Assembly (NCBI GenBank): GCA_020832585.1
Contig: JAFIEL010000001.1
Location: 1 to 64,000, forward strand
Reading direction: 5' to 3'
Length of the DNA: 64,000 bases
Origin: Natronohydrobacter sp.
GTDB lineage: Bacteria; Pseudomonadota; Alphaproteobacteria; Rhodobacterales; Rhodobacteraceae
The notes under the pieces are model-generated. The model made no database searches and was not told where the DNA came from. It saw nothing but the letters and a program-made list of their open reading frames with translations. A program made the position numbers and the translations under genes. Every line of letters begins with the position of its first letter. Within the stretch, counting starts at the first letter, position 1. Below are positions 36,534 through 45,298 of the stretch, piece by piece.

Positions 36534-37904
36534 ATGTCACTCAATCTCGCAACGGTTCAGGCTGATCAGGTCAGCCTGGCCTCGCTGGTACAAAACCTTG
36601 TCTATGCCTCTGGCACGGTCGGCGCGATCATGGTCGTGGTCGGCCTGCTGATGATCGACGCAGGGACGACGCGCAGCAAGAACCTGCTGACCTCGACCAT
36701 CGAGAAGCTGATGGGCTTCTTCATCGGGTTTGCGGTCTATTTCCTGATCGGCTTCGCGTTCTGGGCCGCGCAATATTACGTCATGGAAGAGGCCACGCTG
36801 GGCGATTCCATCGCTGATTGGTGGTTGGGCGGCGGCATGGTCAATGCTCGTGCGCATGAAGTGCCCGGCGATGTGTTCCCGGGGCTGAACAACTTCCAGA
36901 TCTTCGTGTTCTTCCTGGCCTGCTTTGCCGGGATCATCAATGTTCTGTTGCATTTCGCTGTCGCCGAACGGATGAAGGCTGCGGCCTATTTTGTGATGTG
37001 TATCGCCGCGACGCTGGTCTCTTCCGCGCTGAGTTGGGCGACATGGGGGTCGGTCGGGCCGCTGACCAATCCTGGTTTCCACGACTTCTTCGGGGTGGGC
37101 TTCGTCTATCTGTTCCCGGCAGGCATGGCGCTGGTGCTGGTGCCGAAACTGGGGGCGCGTCCGGGCATGTTCGCGCCGCACCCCAAAGTGCCCAGCTATA
37201 ATGCACCGAGCATCGGGCTGGCTGCGACGGGTCTGATGACGATTTTCGCAGGCCTGCCCATGGTGATCCTGTCGTGCCTGTTCTTCTTCGACCCCGAGGC
37301 GCTGGCCGTGTCGGTGACGATGGCGAATACCTCTGTCGGTATCGCGTTCAACAATTACGGTTTGGCTTGGGCCGGTGGTGCAATCTCGGGTCTACTGATC
37401 GCGTACAAGACGCGCAATTACGCCTATACCCTGCTGGGGCCGCTTGCAGGCTATGTTGCGGGCGCTTCGGGTTTTGATGTCTATCTGCCTTGGCAGATGT
37501 TTGTGGTGTCACTGGGCGCGCCATTTGTCGCATGGGCGGTCTATGAGTTCACGCTCAAGCGCGGAATCGACGAGCACAAACTCTTTCCGCTGTTCCTTGG
37601 GGCTGGTTCCTACGGCTTGGTGATGCTGGGGATTTTCAAGGCAGGCACACCGCGCGGTGGCTATCTGGGGATCGAAGAAGGCGCCTATGCTTTCCAGCAT
37701 GGCCAGATCGGGATCGTGATGCAGGTTGTGGGCACGCTGGCCTGTATTGGTGCCGGCGCGGTCACGGCGTTGGTTGTGGGGTTCATTCTGGACAAGACCA
37801 TCGGCTTGCGCATCAGTGAGGACGAGCAGGCCGAAGGGCTGGACGAGAAAATCTGGGATGTGAAGCATGAAGGGGATTCCATTGTCCTGAAACCTGCCGA
37901 GTAA
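36534..37904 (+). CDS. Amt-family membrane protein lacking the twin pore histidines
   Basis: 456 residues, about 11 helices; it aligns well with AmtB (AERMK, the WG.GFHDFFG region, GLRISEDEQAEGLDEKIW tail). Asp184 of the DFFGVGFVY motif is kept, but the AmtB His168 position is Tyr192 and the His318 position is Phe354 (FPLFLGAGSYG). Loss of both histidines should change or block ammonium conduction. It lies within the methylamine cluster, opposite mgdABCD, so it could carry methylated amines or act as a sensor. AGGAGAGGG precedes ATG. Confidence 0.88.
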   Translation: MSLNLATVQADQVSLASLVQNLVYASGTVGAIMVVVGLLMIDAGTTRSKNLLTSTIEKLMGFFIGFAVYFLIGFAFWAAQYYVMEEATLGDSIADWWLGGGMVNARAHEVPGDVFPGLNNFQIFVFFLACFAGIINVLLHFAVAERMKAAAYFVMCIAATLVSSALSWATWGSVGPLTNPGFHDFFGVGFVYLFPAGMALVLVPKLGARPGMFAPHPKVPSYNAPSIGLAATGLMTIFAGLPMVILSCLFFFDPEALAVSVTMANTSVGIAFNNYGLAWAGGAISGLLIAYKTRNYAYTLLGPLAGYVAGASGFDVYLPWQMFVVSLGAPFVAWAVYEFTLKRGIDEHKLFPLFLGAGSYGLVMLGIFKAGTPRGGYLGIEEGAYAFQHGQIGIVMQVVGTLACIGAGAVTALVVGFILDKTIGLRISEDEQAEGLDEKIWDVKHEGDSIVLKPAE

Positions 37905-37913
37905 CTTGATACG

Positions 37914-37946
37914 CTGCCACCCTTGCGGTCTCGTCGGGGTGGCAGG
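37914..37946 (+). terminator. weak terminator after the second amt-like gene
   Basis: A 9-bp stem CTGCCACCC/GGGTGGCAG with a 14-base loop lies just after the stop. No T run follows. Confidence 0.4.
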
Positions 37947-38084
37947 CTGCGATGAAAGCCCACTGGCGTTTTCGGCTGTCACTAATTATGTGAGGATAAA
38001 AGTAATACCCGTCTGCATATTGCGCGCCTGTTGTGCAAACCCGCAGCGGAATTGAAGGTTGGTGAAACGAGAGTGGGACTGCGA

Positions 38085-38804
38085 ATGGCCACCAGACTGG
38101 ATGCGGAGCTGATCTCTGGGCATAGCGTTGGTGGAACAGTGCAGGTGGTCATCGACACGCTGTTTGCCAAGATCAAGGCGGAAGAGTATCCCGCCGATAC
38201 GCGACTTCCCAGTGAACGCTCTCTGGCGGCAGATCTTGGTGTGTCACGCAATACAGTGCGTGAAGCGCTGGATGTGCTGGAGTCCCATGCGATCATCCGT
38301 CGTCGTGCTGGCAGCGGCAGTTTTGTGATCTGGCGCGCAAGTGCGGCACCTGACAATCAGCCTGACAGCGTGGCCGAGCGGACCAGCCCTCTGGATCATC
38401 TGGTGGTGCGCAGTATCATCGAGCCAGAGATGGTGCGCCTGGCCACAATCAACATGAGTCCGCGGGAGTTGGACGAACTGGATGCGATTGTCTCGCGTAT
38501 TGAATCTGTGCGAACAGATGTGACCGAATTCGTTACTTGCGAGGAAGACCTTTATCGCAAGATTGCCCAGGGAACGCGCAATCCCTTGCTGGAATCCTGC
38601 TATGAACTAACGATTGCGGTCTGTCGGCAGAGTTTCCGGACAGCCCTGATGCGGCGGCATCTGACGCCTGATCGGATTGCAGAATACCAGAAGCGCTATA
38701 ACACGCTGTTCAATGCGATTGCCTCGCGCGATGTCGAGGCGGCGGTCGAGTTCATCAAGCTACATCTGATCGAAGAACAGAAGCTGTTGTTGCACGAGGG
38801 CTGA
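38085..38804 (+). CDS. GntR/FadR-family transcriptional regulator
   Basis: 239 residues from ATG 38085. The winged helix-turn-helix (RLPSERSLAADLGVSRNTVREALDVLE) is followed by an all-helical FCD effector domain with RSIIEPEMVRLA and the late HLIEEQKLLL helix. FCD regulators bind small carboxylates. The frame opens at a TTG at 38031, but the family starts near this ATG. The context suggests control of the adjacent amine genes; the operator is unknown. Confidence 0.88.
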   Translation: MATRLDAELISGHSVGGTVQVVIDTLFAKIKAEEYPADTRLPSERSLAADLGVSRNTVREALDVLESHAIIRRRAGSGSFVIWRASAAPDNQPDSVAERTSPLDHLVVRSIIEPEMVRLATINMSPRELDELDAIVSRIESVRTDVTEFVTCEEDLYRKIAQGTRNPLLESCYELTIAVCRQSFRTALMRRHLTPDRIAEYQKRYNTLFNAIASRDVEAAVEFIKLHLIEEQKLLLHEG

Positions 38805-38846
38805 GGTGTGTCGAGCCCAGTCACGGGGCATCGCTACACGCGAATC

Positions 38847-40148
38847 CTAAGTCAAAAAGCTACGCAGTGCCGGGCTTGCAACGTCTGATAAGCGTCCGAA
38901 TCTCTGGTGCCATAGCTGACCAAGATCCGACATTTCATCAAATAACAGCGCTTCATGTTGTGAAAGCCAGTTGGGGATGGATTCGAAGCTGACGATCCGC
39001 GCCTTTCCTTCTTCGATCCTGACAACTGGCCAATCTCCGATCAGGGCATTGTCGATCCCGAACAGGTTCTCGCCCCACCATTGCGCAGGCCCGAACGCAT
39101 GGCTGACCGTTCCCATCTGTTTCATGGCCGCCATGACAGAGGCAGCGCTCAGTGCACCCACTTTCTCGACGGCGGCATGCCAGATGTCCAGGATCGCGGC
39201 ATATTCCCAACTGACAGCGCTCCACGTCCCTGGAAAGCGACGTTGGTATTCACTGTAGAACAGGCTTGGCTGGTTGAAGAAGAACGCCTTTTCAGTGAGT
39301 GCCGGATCGTCGAAATCGGGGAACTGGAAGATGGTCCCTTCCATGAACTCAGGCGATGTGCGCGCGATCAGGCGATCATACTGGTCCATCGTGCAGGACA
39401 GGATTGTTCCAGTGAAGCCCTGTGCATGGGCGTATTCGGTCATCGCATGAACCATTGGCGTGTAGCTGGTGCACCAGCACAGCACATCCGGGTTCGCGGC
39501 CAGCATTGGATCTACGATAGCCGCCACATCGGTCTGATCCGGGGGGTATTGAACTTCGGCACAGAGTGACATGCCGGTAGCCCGCAGCGCGGCGCGATAA
39601 GTGGCAAGCGAAGGCAGACCGAAGGAATCGCGCTGGCTGCACAGGGCGATGCGTTTCAGCTCCGGCCGCGTCCGCGCGAGCCAGGCGACAGCGGTGACGT
39701 TATAGACCGGGTGCACCTCTGACGGCGCAATCAGGGTGCGCATGTCGGGTGACAGGTCCGTAGGCAGCAGGGTCGAGGCGACAACCTTGTGGGTGTTCAG
39801 AAAATCTCTCAAGGGCGCGACCGTGTCGCCGCCCAGCATCATCAGGAGTGCTGCCTTGTCCGAGAGAACGAGTTTGCGCGCAGCTTCGAGCACCTGATCG
39901 GGGGATGTGGCCGAATCCTCGGCGATGATGCGCACTGGATAGCGCCGACCTGCGATCAAGGCGCCCCCTGCGGCATTGAGCCAGTCCTGCCAGATCTGGC
40001 ATCCGTTCAGTCCCGGTAGGCCCCAGGACGCCGCAGGCCCGCTGAGCGGCACAAGCATGCCGATGGTGATCTCTTGCGTCATGCCCACGCGGTAGCTGGG
40101 CAAGAGGCTGCGCATGGCGATCCGATGGGCGAAGCTGGGCTCGTTCAT
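38847..40148 (-). CDS. orphan Peripla_BP_6 (LIV/amide-binding type) protein without signal peptide
   Basis: Up to 433 residues. The fold starts ITIGMLVPLSGPAASWGLPG, as in UrtA, FmdD and AmiC proteins, and continues with RIIAEDSATSPDQVLEAARKL and LMMLGGDTVAPLRDFL. No hydrophobic signal sequence precedes it; the true start may be Met-23 (40082). No permease or ATPase gene of the same system is nearby. This pattern resembles AmiC, a cytosolic amide sensor, more than a transporter subunit. It is divergent from tmm. Confidence 0.8.
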   Translation of the reverse strand: MNEPSFAHRIAMRSLLPSYRVGMTQEITIGMLVPLSGPAASWGLPGLNGCQIWQDWLNAAGGALIAGRRYPVRIIAEDSATSPDQVLEAARKLVLSDKAALLMMLGGDTVAPLRDFLNTHKVVASTLLPTDLSPDMRTLIAPSEVHPVYNVTAVAWLARTRPELKRIALCSQRDSFGLPSLATYRAALRATGMSLCAEVQYPPDQTDVAAIVDPMLAANPDVLCWCTSYTPMVHAMTEYAHAQGFTGTILSCTMDQYDRLIARTSPEFMEGTIFQFPDFDDPALTEKAFFFNQPSLFYSEYQRRFPGTWSAVSWEYAAILDIWHAAVEKVGALSAASVMAAMKQMGTVSHAFGPAQWWGENLFGIDNALIGDWPVVRIEEGKARIVSFESIPNWLSQHEALLFDEMSDLGQLWHQRFGRLSDVASPALRSFLT

Positions 40149-40210
40149 GGCTACGGTCTAGCATGGGAAAAGCGCGGTGCGAGAGCAGTTTTCGCATCTG
40201 GAGATGAAAT

Positions 40211-40291
40211 TTGGTTTCCCATGATGAAAATTGGTTGACAGATTGGTTCTGATTGGCGCAGTTTTGGTTCAATCAAGATATATAATTGGTC
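40211..40291 (+). promoter_or_regulatory. tmm promoter with phased TTGGT(T/C) half-sites
   Basis: TTGGTT occurs at 40211, 40231, 40243 and 40264, TTGGCG at 40253 and TTGGTC at 40286, giving spacings of 20, 12, 10, 11 and 22 bases. The complement is the ACCA core seen before dmm and the second amt. TATAAT at 40281-40286 is a likely -10; the matching -35 is poor, which suggests activator dependence. Confidence 0.55.
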
Positions 40292-40316
40292 CAAACCTGC
40301 CGACACGGAGCGTCAC

Positions 40317-41663
40317 ATGTCCCAGAAAAGAGTTGCCATTATCGGTGCAGGCCCATCTGGTCTTGCGCAGTTGCGCGCCTTTCAATCTGCCGCCGCCAAT
40401 GGCGAGGCAATTCCCGAGATTGTCTGTTTCGAGAAACAAAGTGACTGGGGTGGGTTGTGGAACTACACATGGCGCACCGGATTGGACGAGAATGGCGAGC
40501 CTGTGCATTGCTCGATGTATCGCTATCTGTGGTCAAACGGTCCCAAGGAAGGGCTGGAATTCGCCGATTATTCCTTTGAAGAGCATTTCGGCAAGCAGAT
40601 CGCTTCTTACCCGCCGCGCGCCGTGCTGTTCGACTATATCGAAGGGCGCGTGAAGAAGGCAGGCGTGCGTGACTGGATCCGGTTCAGTTCGCCCGTGCGC
40701 TGGGTGGACTATGATGACAGCACGGGTCTGTTCACGGTTACAGTTCATGACCATGAGAAGGACCATGTCTATTCCGAGACCTTCGATCATGTCATCGTCG
40801 CCTCTGGGCATTTTTCGGTGCCGAATGTCCCGCACTATCCGGGTTTCGAGACCTTCAATGGCCGCTTGCTGCACGCCCATGATTTCCGCGATGCCCGTGA
40901 ATTCGCGGGCAAGGACATTCTGGTGATGGGCGCGTCCTATTCCGCCGAGGATATCGGGTCGCAATGCTGGAAATACGGCGCGAAATCGATCACGTCCTGC
41001 TACCGGTCGGCACCGATGGGGTTCAAATGGCCGGCAAACTGGGAAGAGAAACCTGCGCTGGAGCGTGTCGAGGGCAACACGGCCCATTTCAGCGATGGCA
41101 CATCAAAACATGTCGATGCGATCATCCTGTGCACGGGTTACAAGCATTTCTTCAATTTCCTGCCCGACGACCTGCGCCTGAAAACCGCGAACCGGCTGGC
41201 CACGGCAGACCTGTATAAGGGCGTGGTCTGGGTGCATAACCCCAAGGTCTTTTATCTTGGGATGCAGGACCAGTGGTTCACGTTCAACATGTTCGATGCG
41301 CAAGCCTGGTGGGTGCGTGATGCGATCATGGACAAGATCGAGATTCCTTCCGACAAGGACACGCTGCTGGCGGATGTGGCAGAGCGTGTGGCGCGCGAAG
41401 ATGCCGGAGAAGATACGAAATACGCGATCCAGTATCAGGCCGATTACGTCAAGGAACTGGTGGCGGAAACCGACTATCCGTCGTTTGACATTGACGGGGC
41501 ATCGGAAGCTTTCTTCGAGTGGAAAAAGCACAAGGCCAAGGATATCATGGCGTTTCGCGACAACAGTTACCGCTCGGTCATCACCGGCAGCATGGCACCT
41601 GTGCATCATACGCCGTGGAAAGATGCGCTCGATGACAGCATGGAGAGCTATCTGGAGAACTGA
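40317..41663 (+). CDS. tmm: trimethylamine monooxygenase (flavin-containing)
   Basis: 448-residue class B flavoprotein. FAD motif [17 protein letters not shown] is at the N terminus, the FMO-type segment [14 protein letters not shown] and the NADP motif [14 protein letters not shown] are central, and [10 protein letters not shown] follows. Bacterial Tmm oxidises trimethylamine to TMAO with NADPH and O2, the first step of this pathway. Length and motifs fit Tmm of Roseobacter and SAR11. It stands alone with its own promoter and terminator. Confidence 0.93.
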   Translation: MSQKRVAIIGAGPSGLAQLRAFQSAAANGEAIPEIVCFEKQSDWGGLWNYTWRTGLDENGEPVHCSMYRYLWSNGPKEGLEFADYSFEEHFGKQIASYPPRAVLFDYIEGRVKKAGVRDWIRFSSPVRWVDYDDSTGLFTVTVHDHEKDHVYSETFDHVIVASGHFSVPNVPHYPGFETFNGRLLHAHDFRDAREFAGKDILVMGASYSAEDIGSQCWKYGAKSITSCYRSAPMGFKWPANWEEKPALERVEGNTAHFSDGTSKHVDAIILCTGYKHFFNFLPDDLRLKTANRLATADLYKGVVWVHNPKVFYLGMQDQWFTFNMFDAQAWWVRDAIMDKIEIPSDKDTLLADVAERVAREDAGEDTKYAIQYQADYVKELVAETDYPSFDIDGASEAFFEWKKHKAKDIMAFRDNSYRSVITGSMAPVHHTPWKDALDDSMESYLEN

Positions 41664-41684
41664 GACAGCAACGGAATGAACAAC

Positions 41685-41720
41685 AGCCGCCGATTGCAGC
41701 ATGTGATCGGCGGCTTTCGT
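41685..41720 (+). terminator. tmm terminator
   Basis: A 10-bp stem AGCCGCCGAT/ATCGGCGGCT with a 10-base loop is followed by TTCGTT, about 20 bases after the tmm stop. Confidence 0.78.
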
Positions 41721-41872
41721 TGTGGGTCCATTCCAATTTGCCCGCAACTCATGTGTGACCGAGTGCGATCTGACCTGCCCGGAGGCGCTCAGATTCGTTG
41801 CACATGCGAAATACTGTGGTAGCGTAACCAGCATGGCAGCGACGAATCGCTGTTTCGGGAGGAGAAAAGCCA

Positions 41873-42859
41873 ATGCAAAAAACGACTTATTCAAAGATCG
41901 CCACAGCTTGTGCCGCGAGCATGTTCCTGTTTGGTGCGTCCGCAGCGTCGGCAGATGATTGCCCCAATCGCGGGGATCTGGATGACATGTTCTGCGATGT
42001 CGATGGCGATCTGGTTGCGGATACACCAGCAGATCCGTCACAGTGGCGCGATCCCTCGACGCTGGTTTTCGCCTATACGCCTGTCGAAGACCCGGCAGTC
42101 TATGCCAATATCTTTTCGGATTTCGTTGACTATCTGGCAGAGTGCACTGACCGCAATGTCGTGTATTTCAATGTCCAGTCGAACGCAGCACAGATCGAGG
42201 CAATGCGCTCGGGGCGGTTGCATATCGGCGGTTTCTCGACGGGGCCGACCGGTTTTGCCGTGAACCTTGCGGGGGCTGTGCCATTTGCCGTAAAAGGCGA
42301 TGTAGAGGATTGGCAGGGCTACAATCTGATCGTGATCGTGCGGGCAGACAGCGACATTCATGACCTGACCGATCTGGCAGGCAAGCGGATGGCGCACACG
42401 TCCGCTTCGTCCAATTCGGGGAATCTGGCCCCGATGGCGCTTTTCCCCGATGCCGGTCTGACACCGGGAGAGGATTACGAAGTGCTTTTCTCGGGCGGGC
42501 ATGACAACTCGGTCATGGGCGTCGATTCGGGCGACTATGACGGGGCAGCGGTCGCTTCGGACGTGTTCGAGCGGATGGCGCGGCGCGGGCAGGTCAATGA
42601 GGATGATTTCCGTATCGTCTATACCTCCGAGCGGTTCCCGACATCGTCTTTCGCTTATGACAGCCGCCTTGCGCCAGAACTGCGTGATACGATGCTGGCA
42701 TGTTTCCTGGACTATACCTTTACCGAAGACATGCAGCGCGAATTTGGCGGGGCTGACCGGTTCTTCCCGGTGACATATGCCGAACATTGGGACGTCGTCC
42801 GTCGCGTCGCAGATGCGTCCGGCGCACCGTTTAACCGGACGACCTGGGAAAGCCAGTGA
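41873..42859 (+). CDS. phnD: phosphonate-type ABC transporter substrate-binding protein (PhnD family)
   Basis: 328 residues with a signal peptide ending near ASAASADD (about residue 25). The PhnD core is visible: [36 protein letters not shown], the [15 protein letters not shown] loop that contacts the phosphonate oxygens, and [20 protein letters not shown]. The ligand may be a phosphonate, phosphite or a phosphate ester. GGGAGGAG precedes ATG; the stop overlaps phnC by GTGA. Confidence 0.88.
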   Translation: MQKTTYSKIATACAASMFLFGASAASADDCPNRGDLDDMFCDVDGDLVADTPADPSQWRDPSTLVFAYTPVEDPAVYANIFSDFVDYLAECTDRNVVYFNVQSNAAQIEAMRSGRLHIGGFSTGPTGFAVNLAGAVPFAVKGDVEDWQGYNLIVIVRADSDIHDLTDLAGKRMAHTSASSNSGNLAPMALFPDAGLTPGEDYEVLFSGGHDNSVMGVDSGDYDGAAVASDVFERMARRGQVNEDDFRIVYTSERFPTSSFAYDSRLAPELRDTMLACFLDYTFTEDMQREFGGADRFFPVTYAEHWDVVRRVADASGAPFNRTTWESQ

Positions 42860-43686
42860 GCGTCGCGGAAGACCGGACAAGCCGGAGCGCAATGCGCGCT
42901 CCGGCAAGGGACGCAGCGCGGAGCAATGTGCTCTCGCTGCGCAACCTGACCAAAGCTTATGAGCGCGGCAAGCCCGTGCTTTCAGATATCTCGCTGGACT
43001 TCCCTGCGCGTGGTGTGGTCGCGATTATCGGACCTTCCGGCACGGGGAAATCCACGCTGATCCGCTGTATCAACCGGCTGGTAGAGCCGACCTCGGGGCA
43101 GGTCTTGCTGGGGGACACGGATCTGACGACGCTGCGTGGGGCGGCTCTGCGTGCTGCGCGTCGCGAAATCGGGATGGTGTTTCAGGAATACAACCTGGTT
43201 GAACGTCTGAGCGTGATCGAGAACCTGCTCTGCGGGCGTCTTGGCTATGTGCCGCTTTGGCGTGTCTGGATGCGCCGCTTTCCCGACGATGATATTGCCC
43301 GTGCTTTCGCTCTGCTGGAGCGCGTGGGCCTTGCCGAATTCGCCACGCGGCGCGCAGATGCGCTGTCAGGTGGCCAGCGTCAGCGTGTCGGGATCGCGCG
43401 CGCGGTCATGCAATCACCGCGACTGTTGCTTGCTGACGAGCCGACTAGCTCACTTGATCCGCGGACATCTGTCGAGATCATGGAATTGATGCGCGACATG
43501 GCGGCGGAACGCGATATCCCGGTGATCATCAACATTCATGACGTGGCTCTTGCGCGGCGCTTTGCCAGCCGGATTGTCGGCATGTCGGGCGGATCAGTGG
43601 TCTATGACGGGCCGCCCGAGGGGCTGAATGATGAGCATCTGACCCAGATCTATGGGCGCAGCGAAACAGGCGGCTGGATCGGATGA
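42856..43686 (+). CDS. phnC: phosphonate-type ABC transporter ATP-binding protein
   Basis: 276-residue ABC ATPase: Walker [10 protein letters not shown], signature [14 protein letters not shown], Walker [13 protein letters not shown], and the switch His in NIHDVALA. The GTG start overlaps phnD and the stop overlaps phnE1. The extra 25 residues at the N terminus are weakly conserved; an inner ATG is possible but lacks a ribosome binding site. Confidence 0.9.
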   Translation: MSVAEDRTSRSAMRAPARDAARSNVLSLRNLTKAYERGKPVLSDISLDFPARGVVAIIGPSGTGKSTLIRCINRLVEPTSGQVLLGDTDLTTLRGAALRAARREIGMVFQEYNLVERLSVIENLLCGRLGYVPLWRVWMRRFPDDDIARAFALLERVGLAEFATRRADALSGGQRQRVGIARAVMQSPRLLLADEPTSSLDPRTSVEIMELMRDMAAERDIPVIINIHDVALARRFASRIVGMSGGSVVYDGPPEGLNDEHLTQIYGRSETGGWIG

Positions 43687-44483
43687 GTATGCGACAGACG
43701 GAACTGGATCAGATTCGCGCCCGCGCTTTTGCGCCAGACTGGCGTATGCGGGCCGTCTGGCTGGGCTTTGCGGTCTATGTGATCTATGCGACAGGTCAGT
43801 TGAATTTCACATGGGAACGTTTTGTTGTCGGACTGGATCGCGGGGCGACCTTTCTCGGCCGGATGTTTCCGCCGGAATTCACGCGTTGGGAATTATTGGC
43901 GGAAGGGCTGCTGGAAAGTCTTCAGATCGCGATCATTTCATCAGCCATCGGTATCTTGTTGTCGCTGCCGATTGGTCTGATGGCGGCGCGAAATCTGATG
44001 CCTGTGGCCGTGACCGTGCCCGCGCGCGCATTCATCGCCCTCGCGCGATCCTTTCACCCGATCATCATTGCGATCATTTTCGTCAAGGCGATTGGCTTCG
44101 GACCACTGGCAGGCATCTTCGCACTGATCTTTGCGTCGATCGGGTTCGTCGCGAAGCTCTTTGCCGAAGCGATCGAGGAGATCTCGCTCAAGCAGGTGGA
44201 AGCCGTACGCGCAACAGGAGCCAGTTTCATGGGTGTCGTGATAATGGGGGTGCTGCCGCAGGTGTTTTCGCGCTTCATCGGCTTTGCCACATATCAGTTG
44301 GACAGCAATCTGCGCCAATCGACCATGGTCGGAATCGTTGGCGGTGGCGGGATCGGGGGGACGCTCTTCTCTGCCTTCCGCCGGTTTGATTATGATTTCG
44401 TCTGCGCGATCCTGATCTCCATTATCGCCATGATCATGGTGGGTGAATTGATTGCCTCTTGGCTGAGAAAGACTTTCCAGTGA
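43683..44483 (+). CDS. phnE: phosphonate-type ABC transporter permease 1
   Basis: 266-residue inner-membrane permease with about six helices. The ATPase-docking EAA loop reads [20 protein letters not shown], followed by the PhnE-type [30 protein letters not shown] segment (in two parts). Coupled by ATGA to phnC and by GTGA to the second permease. Confidence 0.9.
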   Translation: MSMRQTELDQIRARAFAPDWRMRAVWLGFAVYVIYATGQLNFTWERFVVGLDRGATFLGRMFPPEFTRWELLAEGLLESLQIAIISSAIGILLSLPIGLMAARNLMPVAVTVPARAFIALARSFHPIIIAIIFVKAIGFGPLAGIFALIFASIGFVAKLFAEAIEEISLKQVEAVRATGASFMGVVIMGVLPQVFSRFIGFATYQLDSNLRQSTMVGIVGGGGIGGTLFSAFRRFDYDFVCAILISIIAMIMVGELIASWLRKTFQ

Positions 44484-45295
44484 GCGTGACAACAACCACA
44501 CCGCCCTCGGGCCCGACATGGCAGCGCTTTACTCCCGCAGAGCGGCTTGCCCGTTATGCCGTCTATCTGGTCGCGGTCATGGCACTGGTCTGGTCGGTGC
44601 GCAATGTAAGTATCATCCCCGAGTTCCTCTATGATGCGCATACCCAGATGGCCGATCTGCTGACCCGCATGTGGCCGCCTGATCTGAGCTATTATCCGAC
44701 AACCGTGCATGGCGCGCTGATAGAGACCTTGCACATCGCAACACTCGGCACGATTCTGTCCATCGTGATGGCGGTGCCTATAGGGTTGATGGCCGCCCGA
44801 AATATCGTACCGTTCCGGGCCGTGAACGAGTTTGCGAAACTGATCCTCGTTGCCTCGCGCTCGGTCAATTCGCTGGTCTGGGCGCTGCTTTTCGTGGCGA
44901 TCTTTGGCCCCGGCGCGCTGGCAGGCACAATCGCGATTGCGTTCCGGTCCATCGGCTTCGTGGGCAAACTATTTGCCGAGGCGGTGGAAGAAGCCAGCCC
45001 CGGCCCGATCGAGGCGCTGACCGCCGCCGGGGCAAGCTGGCCTGCGCTGCTTCTCAAGGGTTATTGGCCACAGGTGCAGCCAGCCTTTTGGTCGATCGCC
45101 CTGTTTCGCTGGGATATCAATGTGCGCGAATCTGCTGTGCTGGGGCTGGTGGGGGCTGGCGGCATCGGGTTGGTGCTGGACACGGCGATGAACTTCTTCC
45201 AGTGGACGCGCGTCGCCACGATCCTTCTGGCCATTTTCGCGGTCGTGGTTCTAGCTGAGATTCTTGTCACCCAAATCCGCAAGCGGTTGATCTGA
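44480..45295 (+). CDS. phnE: phosphonate-type ABC transporter permease 2
   Basis: 271 residues from the GTG that overlaps the phnE1 stop; the frame is open from 44459 but that part lies inside phnE1. It is a paralogue of phnE1 with the same EAA loop (EAVEEASPGPIEALTAAGAS) and the INVRESAVLGLVGAGGIG segment. Two PhnE copies presumably form a heterodimeric channel. Confidence 0.9.
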   Translation: MSVTTTTPPSGPTWQRFTPAERLARYAVYLVAVMALVWSVRNVSIIPEFLYDAHTQMADLLTRMWPPDLSYYPTTVHGALIETLHIATLGTILSIVMAVPIGLMAARNIVPFRAVNEFAKLILVASRSVNSLVWALLFVAIFGPGALAGTIAIAFRSIGFVGKLFAEAVEEASPGPIEALTAAGASWPALLLKGYWPQVQPAFWSIALFRWDINVRESAVLGLVGAGGIGLVLDTAMNFFQWTRVATILLAIFAVVVLAEILVTQIRKRLI

Positions 45296-45298
45296 GAG

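Noticed and set aside
41103..42041. 312-codon open frame on the minus strand
   Set aside because: Overlaps the end of tmm, its terminator and the phnD signal peptide; no plausible function.
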